A DNA stretch of 64,000 bases from Ascidia mentula (Eukaryota; Chordata; Ascidiacea; Phlebobranchia; Ascidiidae). The stretch covers positions 5,585,001 through 5,649,000 of the forward strand of contig OX387204.1 in the NCBI GenBank assembly GCA_947561715.1, read 5' to 3'. Both the position numbers and the translations under genes were made by a program. A model generated the notes under the pieces. It saw nothing but the letters and a program-made list of their open reading frames with translations. It was not told the DNA's origin and ran no database searches. How positions within the stretch are numbered: the stretch's first letter is position 1; each line of letters begins with the position of its first letter. Of the stretch, positions 21,701 through 33,300 are shown piece after piece.

Positions 21701-22157
21701 GAACAAATTAAAGGAACAAGTTGTTCAAAATAAAAAACTGCACCGTAGTTTTGTTGCTGCATTAGTTGTGAGGGATCCTGATCTTGAAAGTATAGATCAG
21801 GAGGCTATGTCCATGTCAGTACAAGGTTTGCTGAATATGATAGAGCATGCATACAGAAATGCAGACAATATTGAAACTCTTTTGAAATGTGATGGTTTGA
21901 TGAGGAAATTTTACCCACATTTTAAAATTCTAAATCATCATCTAACATGTGCTGGTTTGAATTTGGACTTGTTCAAAAATCCTAAATTTGCACAACATTT
22001 TGAAAAAATGTACCATTCTCAACCAAGTATATGCGTCACTCCCCTGGTCCAAAAAACATATATGTGGTATTGTACAACAGTATTGTTCAGGTCAGGTGGA
22101 TTGTCCTCTAGTGGTAAAGCAATGATGGAAGAGTTACTTGAAAATATTGATAATTGA
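18786..22157 (+). CDS. LRPPRC-like mitochondrial PPR protein, copy B
   Basis: 1123-codon intact frame, paralogous to 10466-13825 and sharing its 5' UTR acceptor and about 250 bases of upstream sequence. It has the same presequence-like N-terminus (MAFAARNKIRGIF) and PPR-like helices. By eye there are about 17 substitutions in residues 1-395, about 30 plus a four-codon insertion (ASDI) in the next 195 or so, and about 13 in the last 530. Both copies keep full frames, so both may be expressed. The 1.66-kb element sits about 300 bases upstream of the start and may separate it from distal promoter sequence. Family assignment as for copy A. Confidence 0.7.
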   Translation: MAFAARNKIRGIFVTTNACAQHQLAHPMRKPLSNQQGGMAVLKRKKIYDGFIPIGLLTSNVKTIIQRGELTPYTAKNIFSLMNSDCLATKEEIKALLSTVTDNVTKKNTDFYNAYVQALLDNDIEFSFDEILQIMEASHAAPNSETFSKFIGDSCRKNDINSVKHFFDYMKSTGMNIPSKSLGYLAKAKCAHGDATMGMKVIQEAMVNFYFKWSEVGIVCQGFLDANEFERFETAVKQYHESVNVAMPMEEATPLITSLFQKKKFTILTHFLFNHVDIKSYFDFLQVVDAMDGKECSVVLKQLYSHCKFNFGTQFKRIADAYLFDVVNSAETVEAILDEVSFLQEYHSGLDVGMMAVPHVAQFKKFLLQDYLTKSETNHVIKPHYFLPLSNVGSFDFKEVQQMISSAYSNDMASDIEEQHLQKSLSKLITDYISNESIDPIQLAESLLDSLKHMADDQAWYLLSKPLLFVGCMKVSSKQQQERFLILRHALEDAGFKFHTRFFIWCLRKLDQIGQNMLELLLNDNFRSYVLTYKHELNNLDKPAHVVSTICASSAPHATQLLTCALYHYRNSEKHLSQFENLLMDECTHLHPMYLHTLFWHFVSTGNVFQLEKHFSNFVIKGHICIIPPRYFASWSEKLENFVMERLAQTITQNKANWILYISLIQAEKFTAASNLLNSGNFTFSEDTAGLLKSWVHSVIQEENVGKMYTQVLNDIESILDEESYLLVVDEILLALSKCDSTSELSDSVTTVYDKIPEQVLPKVPLATTHALVNNLIRNNIKTPEIFSANKALGTLLEAAFGNEQSTSKHLDQVKLVVQDDKSVPSELLCLMMKNVKSDDFESFETMLQEVVPGYKPEEMPTLVIARIKMLLERGGVGQALDFVKSFDDSHPEQNMLMWKQVVDIICNEVHNNNDSLELVKTSLSFPKLKYVIHAHEAYHALNNNDMVKFEDSKTMDHLVGIITNRNNVEAMNKLKEQVVQNKKLHRSFVAALVVRDPDLESIDQEAMSMSVQGLLNMIEHAYRNADNIETLLKCDGLMRKFYPHFKILNHHLTCAGLNLDLFKNPKFAQHFEKMYHSQPSICVTPLVQKTYMWYCTTVLFRSGGLSSSGKAMMEELLENIDN

Positions 22158-25047
22158 AGTGTGCTGTTTGCATTGTCTCTCTCTGTGTTTTGAATTTGAA
22201 TTGTCATTTTTTTGTGTTGGACCTTTGAATATTTTGTACATGTAAAAAGTTTCAAACTGTAAACAAAAAATGATTTAGGTTTCTGTTTCCTGTGAGTAAA
22301 ATATAAGTGAACAGCAGGTAAAACATGTTACGCATGCAGTTGTTAGTTACAAAAACAAAAATTGTCTTCTTTCCTGGTGCCGATTTTGGGTATGTTTGGT
22401 GCAGTGTTAGTGCATTTTTTGCCTTTCTCTGGGTGCTGTGAAAAAGTTAGTTAAAAAAGCTTCAAAATGTTCAAGGAGATGTAGCTCAAAATTGAATCGC
22501 AGAAGTATACCCTAATTTATAATTTTATTTTAGGCCCGCCTCTTGTCTAAGCATTCAGGTCAAAATTAGTTACAGGCCGCATCTCTGTATTTCTATGGAA
22601 AATACTTTCCCGGTTGGGAAATGCCCTTCTCGAACTCTGTCCTGCGGAACAGAGTAAAATTATGTGTAACAATGCAATGGGTCATGCATGAGCGCAGATG
22701 AACAGGCTGTTGCCAGGGCGATTTTCAGCGTGTTTGGGGCAGTTTTACCATGGTTTTCAGGGTTATTAGTCAGGCAGTAAATTGGTAGAGGGTGCTGTTG
22801 AACATGTAGCTAAAAAACTACCCAAATATTGAGGTAGATTTTGTGGAAAAATGAATCACAGAAAGTATAGTCAATTTGTGAATTTCTGTTAGTGCCGACC
22901 CTTGACTAGGAATTCTGGCCAAATTTATAATCGAGATAACTACTTTAACTGCTCTCTCGGGGGCATTTTGACCCTCTGTTGGCCATTATTTGGGTCAAAA
23001 AAGCAGAAAAAAATGTAGGTTTGTTTTGTGAAAAAATGAATCACAGAAAGTACCCTCCATTTGCGATTAAGTGAAGCCACCAACCCTCCTCTACACAATT
23101 CATTAAGAATTAGATGTCTTGTAACTGTCTTGCCTCCCCCCCCCCCCCGGGGCTGTTTGTACACCCCCTACGACTGACAATTTAGCAGTTAGCCTTTGCA
23201 AAACCCCCCAATGTGCTAGTCTTAATGCAGCTGCAGTCATTTTTTTTTCTGATCAGCAATGTAGTCCCCCTTCATGAGTCATCAGACCCGGCAATTGTTT
23301 TTGGCAAACAAGAGAAACTGTAACCAGGTGCACAATGACAAATGACTTCTAAAACTCAATTTTTAGGATTTAATTGTGAGATGCGGCCTACAGGATAGGA
23401 TAGTTGCCTAACCCATTCTGTGCTGATTCCACACGATTCCATTTCTTGTGGTTTCATTTGGATTGCTGCCGTACGTTAGCCATCTCAACATAAGTTTGTT
23501 TACCTGATTGGTGTCGGATATACGGAGTTTAGAGAAGAACACGGGTTAAACGCAACAATACTGATATGTGGCCTTAACTGTTATTAACTGCAGCGTTGTA
23601 AAATACGGCGATTTTAGTTACAGATGTAAAAAACTTTAATAAAATGAGATGTGTTGTAATGTAGCGAAGCAATTCGGGCTTGCCTAGATTGGAAATCCAC
23701 TGATGCCTACGATACATGTTTTTTGAGGCACCCGTTAAGAAGTGTCAGTATAACTAGATTCGGTCCAGCAAATCCCTTACAGCACAGCATAGGCGTCGAT
23801 TTTTTAACGTTTCGTAAAATATTAAGGGTGACTTTTCCAGGTTTTAGAAACACGCAAAAAACATTTCGTCAGTCGTATCACCTTAAACGTAGGCAAACGA
23901 CGCAAATTCCGTTTCCCGTCACTTTGTTGCGTAACAATCCACGAGACACTTGTGTTTGTCCTGATTGTGACGATACAATACAAGTCGTTTGAAACTTGCT
24001 TAGCGGATAGTATAATGTGTGTGGTTTTTCCGACAATACTTTTTAATTTAACTGAAATCCAGGGGTGACAATACATGCGTTGTCACCCCTAAATCGACGC
24101 CTATGCTGCACAGTGATAGGCTTGGAACAATCGTCTTCCAGACGTATAGGCTTATGTTTTACTTCAAGTATTATTCGCACGTTTACTGTGGCGAGAGAAC
24201 TATGCTGGTGTATTTGAATTCCACCACTGACTATAACCTTTGCAACAGTCATTCACCTGCCATCTGTAATATCGAACACAACGCCGTAGGCCTATATTGC
24301 TTAATTCTCTTGTCAGCATCGCCCGCCGAAACTACAGCAAAACAATGGACTTCAGTGTAATTCTTTTTGTGTGTGTAGTGTGTTTGGCGGAATAAACTAA
24401 ACTGAAACTCATAAATTGCATTTCGATGAGGATTTCCTAAACTGCGGTCCGTGTCGAATGCCCAATGATGTAAAAAAACGTTTTACTTAGTATATACCTA
24501 AATAATGTACGGTACATACGCAGTTGCAAACAAATGCTGCAGTTTCAGATATTCGTAGTTTCGAGGATGAATTTCGTTAATGTTGGTTCGCGGTGGGTAT
24601 GTTTTGTGTATTTGTCTGTGTCGTCGAGCGGAACGAGCTTGCGAACCACGCGCACGCGGCAACAGCGCCACAATCGTGTTTATCTAAATCTTTTCCATAT
24701 GGAATTGCTGTCAGATTTTAACTCAGTAAGTTTCTTAGTGTCACATTGCTAAAAACCCAAATCACAAAATTGCAAAGCACATTTGGCGGTTATTGACATC
24801 ATAAAGTCGTCCGTCATCCAACACCTCGATGCGAAGGTGTTTTTTTTTGTAAATTAAGCTTGTCTGTAAATGAGGTGGTTATGTTCAAGTTGTTCGACTG
24901 AGTTTTTTTTTGTGTCCAAACTTATGCAATGGCTGTTTCTTGCCCTTTTGCACTTTGAATATTTGTTTCGCAAGAATGGGCAAAAGGCATTCTAAATAAC
25001 AAAATCCTGTAGGCAGGTTTCAAAAATTTGAGACGCAGGAACGTAGC
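22158..25047. other. Intergenic between LRPPRC-like copy B and ANAPC10
   Basis: Holds the 3' part of the segmental duplication, degenerate repeats (22375-23100), a poly-C run near 23138, the MITE at 23788-24105 and about 900 bases of unique AT-rich sequence before ANAPC10. No gene is supported. Confidence 0.6.
23788..24105. mobile_element. 318-bp hAT-type MITE, copy 1
   Basis: Inverted ends CATAGGCGTCGATTT and AAATCGACGCCTATG. Flanks CAGCACAG (23780-23787) and CTGCACAG (24106-24113) form an 8-bp duplication with one mismatch. Copy A of the segmental duplication has the empty site. It is closely similar along its length to the element at 39748-40082. Confidence 0.9.
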
Positions 25048-25915
25048 ATGGGAGACACAGATACTGGTGTGGACGAGAATGATCCAGGAAATTATTTTCT
25101 TGTATCTGATATCAAGAAACTTATGGAAAATGAGGGGTTAAAAGAAATAGGAGTTCATGCTGTTTGGTCTGTTTCTTCTTGCAAGCAAGGTAAAATGTTG
25201 CAGTCTAAATTGCAGAAGATTAATCAAACTATGTAACCATAAATACAGGTTATGGTGTAAATTTACTTCGTGACAACAATCTAGAAACCTACTGGCAGTC
25301 CGATGGCTCCCAACCACACATGGTTAACATCCAGTTTCGGTTTGTTCGCATTTCTACTGCATTTGTGACAATATGCAATTGTTAAGAACAATTTTGCAGA
25401 CAAAAAACAACCTTGCACTGCATTGGCATTTATATGGACCACAAAACAGATGAGAGTTACACACCAAACAAATTATCTGTGCGAGTTGGAAATGATTTTA
25501 ATGATCTTAATGAAATTGAGGTATGGTGCTCTTAACAGTTTTATTTAAAGGTCTTGTAAATTTGCTTTTTAACATTTAGACACTGGAAATTAACGAACCA
25601 TCAGGATGGGTATTGATAAAGTTAAACAACTCTGTGCATGGAAAAGCAACAAGGACTTTCATGACCCAGATAGCTGTGCTACAGGTTATTTAGAGTGCTT
25701 TATCATATTTTGTACATAGGCAAAACAGTAACTAGCAAAGAAATTATTTCAATGAAATTTCTTTGTAGAATCACCAGAACGGAAGGGACACTCATTTACG
25801 GCAAATCAAAATATTTGCTTCATCAAAAGATGGTGCATCAATGGACAATGTCATTTCAGGACGAAGACTGCCCCAGTTTTCCAGTGTGGATGTTGCTATG
25901 TACAGCATCAGATAG
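25048..25915 (+). CDS. ANAPC10: Anaphase-promoting complex subunit 10 (DOC1)
   Basis: APC10/Doc1 is the processivity and substrate co-receptor subunit of the APC/C ubiquitin ligase; its DOC domain helps recognise D-box substrates with Cdc20/Cdh1 (family knowledge). Exons 25048-25189, 25249-25339, 25400-25520, 25580-25684 and 25769-25915 join in phase to give 201 residues (human 185). Visible landmarks are the [15 protein letters not shown] start of the DOC fold, [58 protein letters not shown] and a C-terminal Ile-Arg tail (YSIR), the motif that docks on TPR subunits. CCDC134 follows 202 bases downstream in the same orientation with no AATAAA between. Confidence 0.95.
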
Positions 25916-26117
25916 CAGACAGTTAAAAAAATGGAGTGTTAATGAAACAAGATTAACCATGAAAAGATTACTTTGTGGAAAGTAACTTTTTCATCTTAAC
26001 TTTCAAACATTCCTGTTATGACTTTGCATTTACTTTTTCATATGCCGTATTTTTGTGAGATTTTGTTGTTTACAGCTTTGTCGCTCTCTTTTTAGATCAT
26101 TAGCTCTTTACGGGTAA

Positions 26118-27039
26118 ATGACATTCAGAGTTTTAATATGTGTTATGCTACTTGTGTACATGTTGGTAAGTGTGAAAGGTCAAGAAAAAAAGGCAAATGA
26201 CGAAAGTAATGCTTCTCTCAAACTTTATCAAAAACTTTTCAAAGTGAAGCGCAAAGAGCATATAGTTGCCGTGCAAAAGCTTATTCTGGAAAACAGCATA
26301 GAGAAGAAAGCAAAACTGATTAAAATTATGTTGGAAACTATAATACAGGTTTGCATTGCACAACAGGATTTTTTTTAATCTTATCATCCTCAAGTATTTC
26401 GTGTTTTTATTGACAGACCACCACATCAGCACTAAAATCTCTTGAATCTAAAAATGTTGATTTGGAACAATTTCCAGAGGATCTACAAGTAAAAGATGGT
26501 ACCAAACTATTTACCAGAACAAATGTTTTTTATTTGCTTGATTTATTGCCACAGAACTTGGTAATGTACTGGAAAATACAGCTCTTTTTGCTGACATCAT
26601 TGTAAGATTTCCTAAACTGGCTCAGAGTTTTTACAAAAAACATACAAGGGAGTGGAAACTGGTCATTGAAGATGCCATTGATGTGTGCAATAAAAGTGGT
26701 GTATACGATGGTGACAATCAAATGATTATTCGAAGTGTAAGTTTTCTAACCTTGATTCTTGTTTTTTGTTTTGTAATGTAGAGTTTTTTTTAGTTGCAAC
26801 AAGAGCTTGGGATTGGTGAAGTTGATCCAACATACGAAAACCCATTCAAGCAACAAGAAAGCATTCAGGTGGTAATTGACCTTTCGTAAACATGCATTGT
26901 AAAAAACAATATGTTTCAGCACCCAGAACTGACTTCAGAAGAAAGGCAAATGCTGTATAAGGAAGTCAAAATAAAGAAAAAATTACAGAAAAAAATGGCC
27001 AAGAGAAAAGGACCTAAGCTTTCCAAGCAAGAACTGTAG
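26118..27039 (+). CDS. CCDC134: CCDC134-like secreted/ER protein
   Basis: CCDC134 is a small ER-luminal and secreted protein reported to interact with HSP90B1 and affect MAPK signalling (family knowledge). It has five or more exons. The first encodes a signal peptide (MTFRVLICVMLLVYMLVSVKG) followed by LKLYQKLFKVKRKEHI. Later exons give ENTALFADIIVRFPK, QQELGIGEVDPTYENPFKQQ and the basic C-terminus KRKGPKLSKQEL. The final KQEL resembles a KDEL-type ER-retrieval signal, as the human protein ends in a similar SEL. The stop is at 27037-27039 and AATAAA at 27095-27100. A pyrimidine-rich TTTTTAG lies 23 bases before the start and could be a cis or trans splice acceptor. Confidence 0.88.
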
Positions 27040-27319
27040 GAATGAGAAAGGATTAAATTAAAAGCGTTGATTGAATTCACTTTGTTCTGTGTGCAATAAA
27101 TCACAATCAAACTGTATGTTACAAGTTGGTGATTAGTTGTTTTTTGCAGTAAATGGCCCATATTACTTTTTCATTTTATTATTATTTGATAAGCACCAAA
27201 AAATTGACAGTTTGCTGATGAATTTCAACAAAGAATAAAATAAAAATTGAGATGCACAAAATAATAACAAAGTTTATCGCTTCCCTCAACAATCAAACCC
27301 ATTTGGCAAAAGAAATGAC

Positions 27320-29991
27320 TTATGTTGTTTCATTCTCACTTGTGGAATAAAGGGATGCATTTCTTCTTTTAAACTTTTTTGCCTTAGCTGATTTTGTGCT
27401 GCCTGACTCTTCTGAGTCTGTGTCACTGGAGCGTTTGCCATGAATAGAACTTGTCATCGGGGAGCATGGCTCATTGGACTGTGACTTGGTGTCAGATGAA
27501 CGGGGAGTGGAAGATAATAAAATCTTAGGTGCAGGTAAGTTCATAGAAAAATTGGCTGCAATTGCTATAGGAGGACCTTTCGGCGTTGATTTTTTTTTAC
27601 TACAAAAGCAAGAGCACATATTATTAATTATAACTGGGGATTAAATAATTGCCAGGCACATGAAAGACAGAACTTTACCTATCCTGTTCCTCCTCAGTGC
27701 TTGACATTGAGGACAAGGAGCTAGCCATGGCAACCTCATCCTCCTCGGTGCTTGGGACTGGACTTTTCTCTCTGTCCTCTGATGCTTCTTGTGGTGTTTC
27801 TGCGAATACACAGTTTTATGTTAATCATGAGGGTGTAAGCATTCTGACAAGGTGGACAAACCATCCTCATCATCTTCCACATCTATTTCATCAGGGTTAA
27901 TTGATGTGTTGCTGATGATGGCACTAGGCATTTCACTTGATTCATCAGCCATCCACGATGAGTTATTGAGGCTGACATTGGCTGCATCACTTTCCTGGAC
28001 ATTATATACATGTTAATGGCCAATCTTTTTGTGTATCATAGGAAGATAGATCGGTGGGTCACCTGAAGAAGCAGCATCAAGGGATCGTTTATCTCTAGCT
28101 TTGCACAAAGTTCTGTTGTCTGCTGATTAATCTGACACACGACTTGTCGGTTATGGTAGTGGTGCTCAGGATTGTAAAGGCAAGTGTCATCAGGACGAAA
28201 GTTCAGTGGAATCTTAAGATCCTCTCCAAGTAATGCAACAACCTAATAACATATAATAAATGTTTCACTTGGATTGAAATAACAAAAAGAGTTTCAACAA
28301 AATTACCTCATCAACTTTTTCTTCGCTGACAGAATAATCCCATTTTTCATGCAAACCCTTAGTTGGAAGTATGACAGATTTGTATGAAGTTGATGTTAAA
28401 CTGTTGGTCTCTTTTAGCACTGCCAGCCACTCTGGATCATACATTAAATCATCTAAAATAATGAAAATATATACTGTTAAAACTGCAGCTTTAAATTAAC
28501 ACAAGGAGAAAACAAATACTTGAAATGTTGTCAGTTGTTGGTAGGTTTAATACTTGTAGAAAATCTCTTCTTGGCAAGCATTTGTCAAGTGCAAGAAACT
28601 TGGTGACTTTTTTCTAAAAATATCCATGTTTGCTCTCTGTGCTTGGTAAAACTAATGGCAACTTACCTCTTCACATGGCACAGGTGGATAGGTGTCAGTT
28701 TCATGTTCAATTAAGGCGGCAAACTTCACATGCAAATGGCCTGCGAACCAATATTCTGGTTGCATAGTGGTGAGCAACTGCCATGATGGCAGACTACCTA
28801 GTTGGTTCGTTCTGACATCCTCTGAAATACAAGTGATTGTTTTTTAAACTATACAAAAACTAGTTGAAAGTCCAAAAAAACTGTATGACTAATATTTGTT
28901 ACAATCTTTTTTCCCAGCACTCAATTAGTATGTCAATCACCTTCGAAATGCCATTTTTGCTGCAACAATTTTTCTTTGTCTCCATAATTCACAACCCCTC
29001 TTGGCCAATCATGAGACATCATGATGTTGACTGGCTGCTTGAGCTGTTTTAATCTAACACAAACTTACATGGTAAGAAAAGGTCCAGATTTTGCCAAGGT
29101 TACAAGCGGAGTTAGTTGGGTTTATTTGCCCCACCTAAAAACATCAAGCTGGCGGACGTGGTACACACTTCGCTTTGATTGTTCCCTGTATGGTGGTTTT
29201 TCATATCGGCCCTTGCAATAATCATGTTGTTTAAAAATCCCTGACAAGCCACCAATACGCAGTCCTTTGTAGTTGACCACACCCGCATAACCAAGATAAT
29301 AAATGTTATGGGCAACCCACCCTCCATATGGTAACTCCTACAGAAAAAGTATCAACATATTGGCATTGTAAGATTATATTTTTGACAAAGTTAAGTAAGA
29401 AGCAGGTGTATGTGGTTTAAGTATGCATAAACTAGGATATGTACTTTTGCAAAAGTTTACTGATAATCTGCACAAAAAGCTAATGCATGAACTTATGCAA
29501 AACATATTTACTGATAATCTGCGCAATTAGCAATTAATGCTCCCTGAAAAAATCCTCCACGCAAATTAAAAACTTTCCAATCTGGTATGCAACATAAGAC
29601 TTAGATAAAGTCTGTAAAGGTGAAAACTGAATATATGTTTCTTTTCATGTCTGATTGTACCTTCCAGAACAAAACAATACAAATCTGTTTCCTTATAGGT
29701 TTGTGTTTAAAATACCTGTAGATAGTTGGAAGCCTCATGGTTACCACCAATGAAAATGGTTAGAAATGGAGCAGTTTTCTTTCCGGAATAATATTGCCAG
29801 AAGTCCTGCATAGATTTGTGTTTATCAGGTACTGACATGCACTGAAGATCCGCTTCATTTCTGACAGCTTGAAAATCACCGCAGCAAAGCAACAGTTCTA
29901 TTTCGATTGCCTCTCGCTTTTCGATAAATTGCAAGGTCTCGTAGATCTTATCCAGTTCCCCATGGCAACATCCTTCCACGGCAATGTGCAT
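27320..29991 (-). CDS. DBR1: Lariat RNA debranching enzyme
   Basis: DBR1 hydrolyses the 2'-5' branch of excised intron lariats in the nucleus (family knowledge). The N-terminal exon reads [20 protein letters not shown] with metallophosphoesterase motifs [23 protein letters not shown] and [11 protein letters not shown] following exon gives [20 protein letters not shown] sequence, and another gives [14 protein letters not shown] sequence near 29005. The acidic, Ser-rich C-terminal part ends in [11 protein letters not shown] followed by TSENETT, like the human basic tail. The gene has about nine short exons. The DBR1-specific Cys in the first metal motif (CCHG rather than DxHG) is present. DBR1 lies 353 bases downstream of RRM1 on the same strand. 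Confidence 0.92.
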
Positions 29992-30343
29992 TTCGTCGGC
30001 TAACTTAAAGATTTTCTGTTGTTTTTTGCACTACTTGCAACGAAAGAGGAATCATGTGAAGATCTTAATTTGACAATGTAGGGGGAACTACCGACGAAGT
30101 TCTTACCATAGAAATCCGCAGTATATCGATGATTTCTATTTTATACAGTAAAGCGACTTCGGTGCGTTTTTTAGGCGCTTTAGATCCTAGTTTGGCATAG
30201 CTGCAGATCACAAAAATGTGCTATCGAAAAGTGTTAACTATTTATTGTGGACATATTAGGAATTGAAAATACAGCAATTCGACAAAAATGATACAACACA
30301 ATAGAAAAAAAGTGGTGATTCGGTGTCCAGCGATGGGAATCAT

Positions 30344-33300
30344 TCAGCCACTACACATGAGGCACTCGTCTTTGTTTTGCAAGGAACACACCATGGCGGC
30401 TTCGTTTTTCTTTCGTTCCTTAAAAAAACGGTAATGTCCGAGATTTATCAACGCAAATTCAACGCAGGAGTAATACCTCTTCCTTAGATTGGTTCTCTTC
30501 TGTTTGCTGCAACTTTTCCTTGTCCACAGTGAATTGAATTGCTTGGGCAGCTGGTTTCGTTCGCAGATAATACATGCCGGTTTTTAAACCCTGTTAAATT
30601 GAATGTTTATTTCGTGAATTTATCGCTGCCTGATGCTACAAAAGCACAGGACAATTCGTGTTAGCCTTATAAGTCAAGCAAACAAAAAAAAAGCAACTTG
30701 CCGACTTCCAGCCGTAAAAGTGCATGCTTGTTAGTTTTCCGTAGCTCGGTTCCGCTATGTGGATGTTGAGACTTTGACTTTGGTCGATGAAAGGCGCACG
30801 GTCAGCTGCCATTTTAACGATGTTCTTCTGCGAGATTTCCCAAACAGTTCGGTACCTTGCTTTTACGTCATCGGAAATTTCGGAGATGTTCTAACAAATG
30901 TTAACATATTACAATACAGTCCTAACGCCAATTTGCCCGTTTATTGCTTGGAAAAATCTTAAAACTAATTGTGTAGAAGGCTTTACGCATTATCATTAAA
31001 AATCCAAATTTCGAATGCCCAAACTTTGATTTAATTGTGTATAAGCTGCAGACAGATGGTCACTGTTTCGACCTAAAAGGTCTCATCTGTCTGCAGCTTA
31101 CACAATTCATATTATTGGCTCCACATTGCTTATCATCTAATTTAATTATTCGACAGGGCCTAAAACTGCATTTTTCTAACAAGCACCAATAGAATTCGCG
31201 GCATGCCAAGCCAAACTTGTTTACGTTGAACTGGCGGGTACCTGAACAGATCCATTTGCCGCTATCATTTGTAGTTTTACATTATCGTTCCAAATTCCGT
31301 TTTCAGTCAATTCCTTCAACAAATGCTGATTCACAATCTGCAAAGGGTACACACAAACATCGGTATTACGTAGTTTGACCACAGCAAGTTCTATCACATT
31401 AATTATCACCTGAAATTCACCCGAGAGCACTCTTCTCGTATAAATGTTACTTGTGTATGGCTCAATCGACTCGTTGTTGCCCAAGATTTGAGCGGTGGAG
31501 GCGGTGGGCATTGGAGCCATTAATAGGCTGTTCCGTACGCCGTGTCTGAACAATATAAGCGGTGGTAACACGGGCCAACCAGAAAAACTACATCCCATTT
31601 CCAACAACTAACTTTGCAATGTCTTCTTTTAGTTTGCACCAATCCCACAACTCCGTCGGTGTAGCGTTCCACATATCGTATTGCAGTTGCTGCGATGGCG
31701 AATCACAGGTTAAAGCGGCATAAAACAAGCAGCTAAACCAGTAGTTCCTAACCGGTGGGAAATTATAGGGTTGTATCGAAATTATTCGGCATCGAAATTT
31801 GCAAAAGTAGTTGAAAAAGAAATATTATGTTCTGTATTCACTAAGCCCGTTTACATGAACACTTAAAGCGAATTCGAATGCGCTTCGCTTAATCGCTCCT
31901 CCCGTTTTTTGCTCAGGAGGAGCGACGGAGCGCTTAATCCGTTCGAAGGAGGTATATTGAATTCGCTTCCTTTTTAATCCACTTCGAAAACAGAAGAATG
32001 CGAAGGGTTTTCGGTGTGCGCTTTTTTTAAGTTAGTCACGTTGCATTAAATAAATAATAAACATTAAAAGATAAGTGCTTGACATTGGTTTTAAAGTTGT
32101 TTTAGGTGTAGACCGTCCACATTGCATGCAATATAATGGATTCCAGCACACTTAATCTTTTTAGTTTATTTCTTGTTTTTTTTTCTTCGATTCCATCGAA
32201 GCATGTTGTTCAAGTGAATTTCGCGTATTTTTAGATGTTTGTTTATTTTACAACGTTTTTTTAGTCAATAAAAATTACCAAACCACACATGTAAACACAA
32301 GCGAATTACGGATTGGATTAAGATGTTCCAATTCGTCTTCCGGCCAATCCGATTCGCTTCCGTCGCACATGTAAACGGGCTTACTGTGTGTCATATACTT
32401 ATTAAAAAATGCTATCAAAGTACAACATTTATAGCGCAAAAGCAATGATTAAATTCTTACTTTAAAAAGTTAAATACTGGCAAGAAAAGATAATTTCCTT
32501 TAACCTGAAAGTGGGAAGTAAGACAAAAAAGGTTCAGAATCACTAAGCCAAACATTGCGAATCTCACCCCTTTGCTAACAGGCGAACCATCGTAAGTCTC
32601 GTAGGGACCGAACTCTTTAGAAAGTTCGCACGAAGCAGTGAGGGCGGCGTAGTAGAGGGTTTCGAAAATTTGCTTGTTAAGCAGCATTGCATCCTCGCAG
32701 TCAAATGCCATGCGCATGAGAATGAAGGTGTCAGCGAGACCCTGAACACCGATGCCAATTGGACGATGTCGAAAGTTTGATTTTTTAGCCTGAAAAGGTT
32801 GCTCGTTAAATTTGCTGTTGAAAAATGAAAATAACTTGTTGTAACATAAATTGAGAAAAACTGTCAGCGGACAGGCCCTACCTGCGGCACAGGGTAATAG
32901 TTGACGTCGATTATCTTGTTTAAATTTCTGGTGATAACTTTTGTGACATCGTGAAGTTTCTGGAAGTCGAACACTCCTTCTGGCTTGACAAACATAGGAA
33001 GAGCAAGCGACGCTAAGTTGCAAACGGCGACCTAGCGAAAAAAAACAATTGCTACAACATACAAAGCCTATATGTGTATTAAGCAAGACTCCAAAAAAAA
33101 TTGTACAATCATACACACAGAGTGGACATACTCTTTTTTGCACAAATGAACATTATGTTGACTTGACATAGAGGAACATGAGATGGCTTACACACCTCAT
33201 CTGGGCTTGTGTATTCTACTATCTCAGTGCACAGGTTGGAACTCTTTATTGTCCCCAGGTTTTGTTGGTTGGACTTTCTGTTGCATGCATCTTTGTAAAG

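Larger units (their letters stand above)
15986..24140. repeat. Tandem segmental duplication, copy B (LRPPRC-like unit)
   Basis: Second copy of the unit at 8456-15880. It begins at TGCAAATGATTTTAAATAAA and ends after GGCTTGGAACAATCGTCTTC. It carries insertions absent from copy A: 16831-18487 (8-bp target duplication) and 23788-24105 (8-bp target duplication with one mismatch). Both insertions therefore most simply post-date the duplication. Confidence 0.93.
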
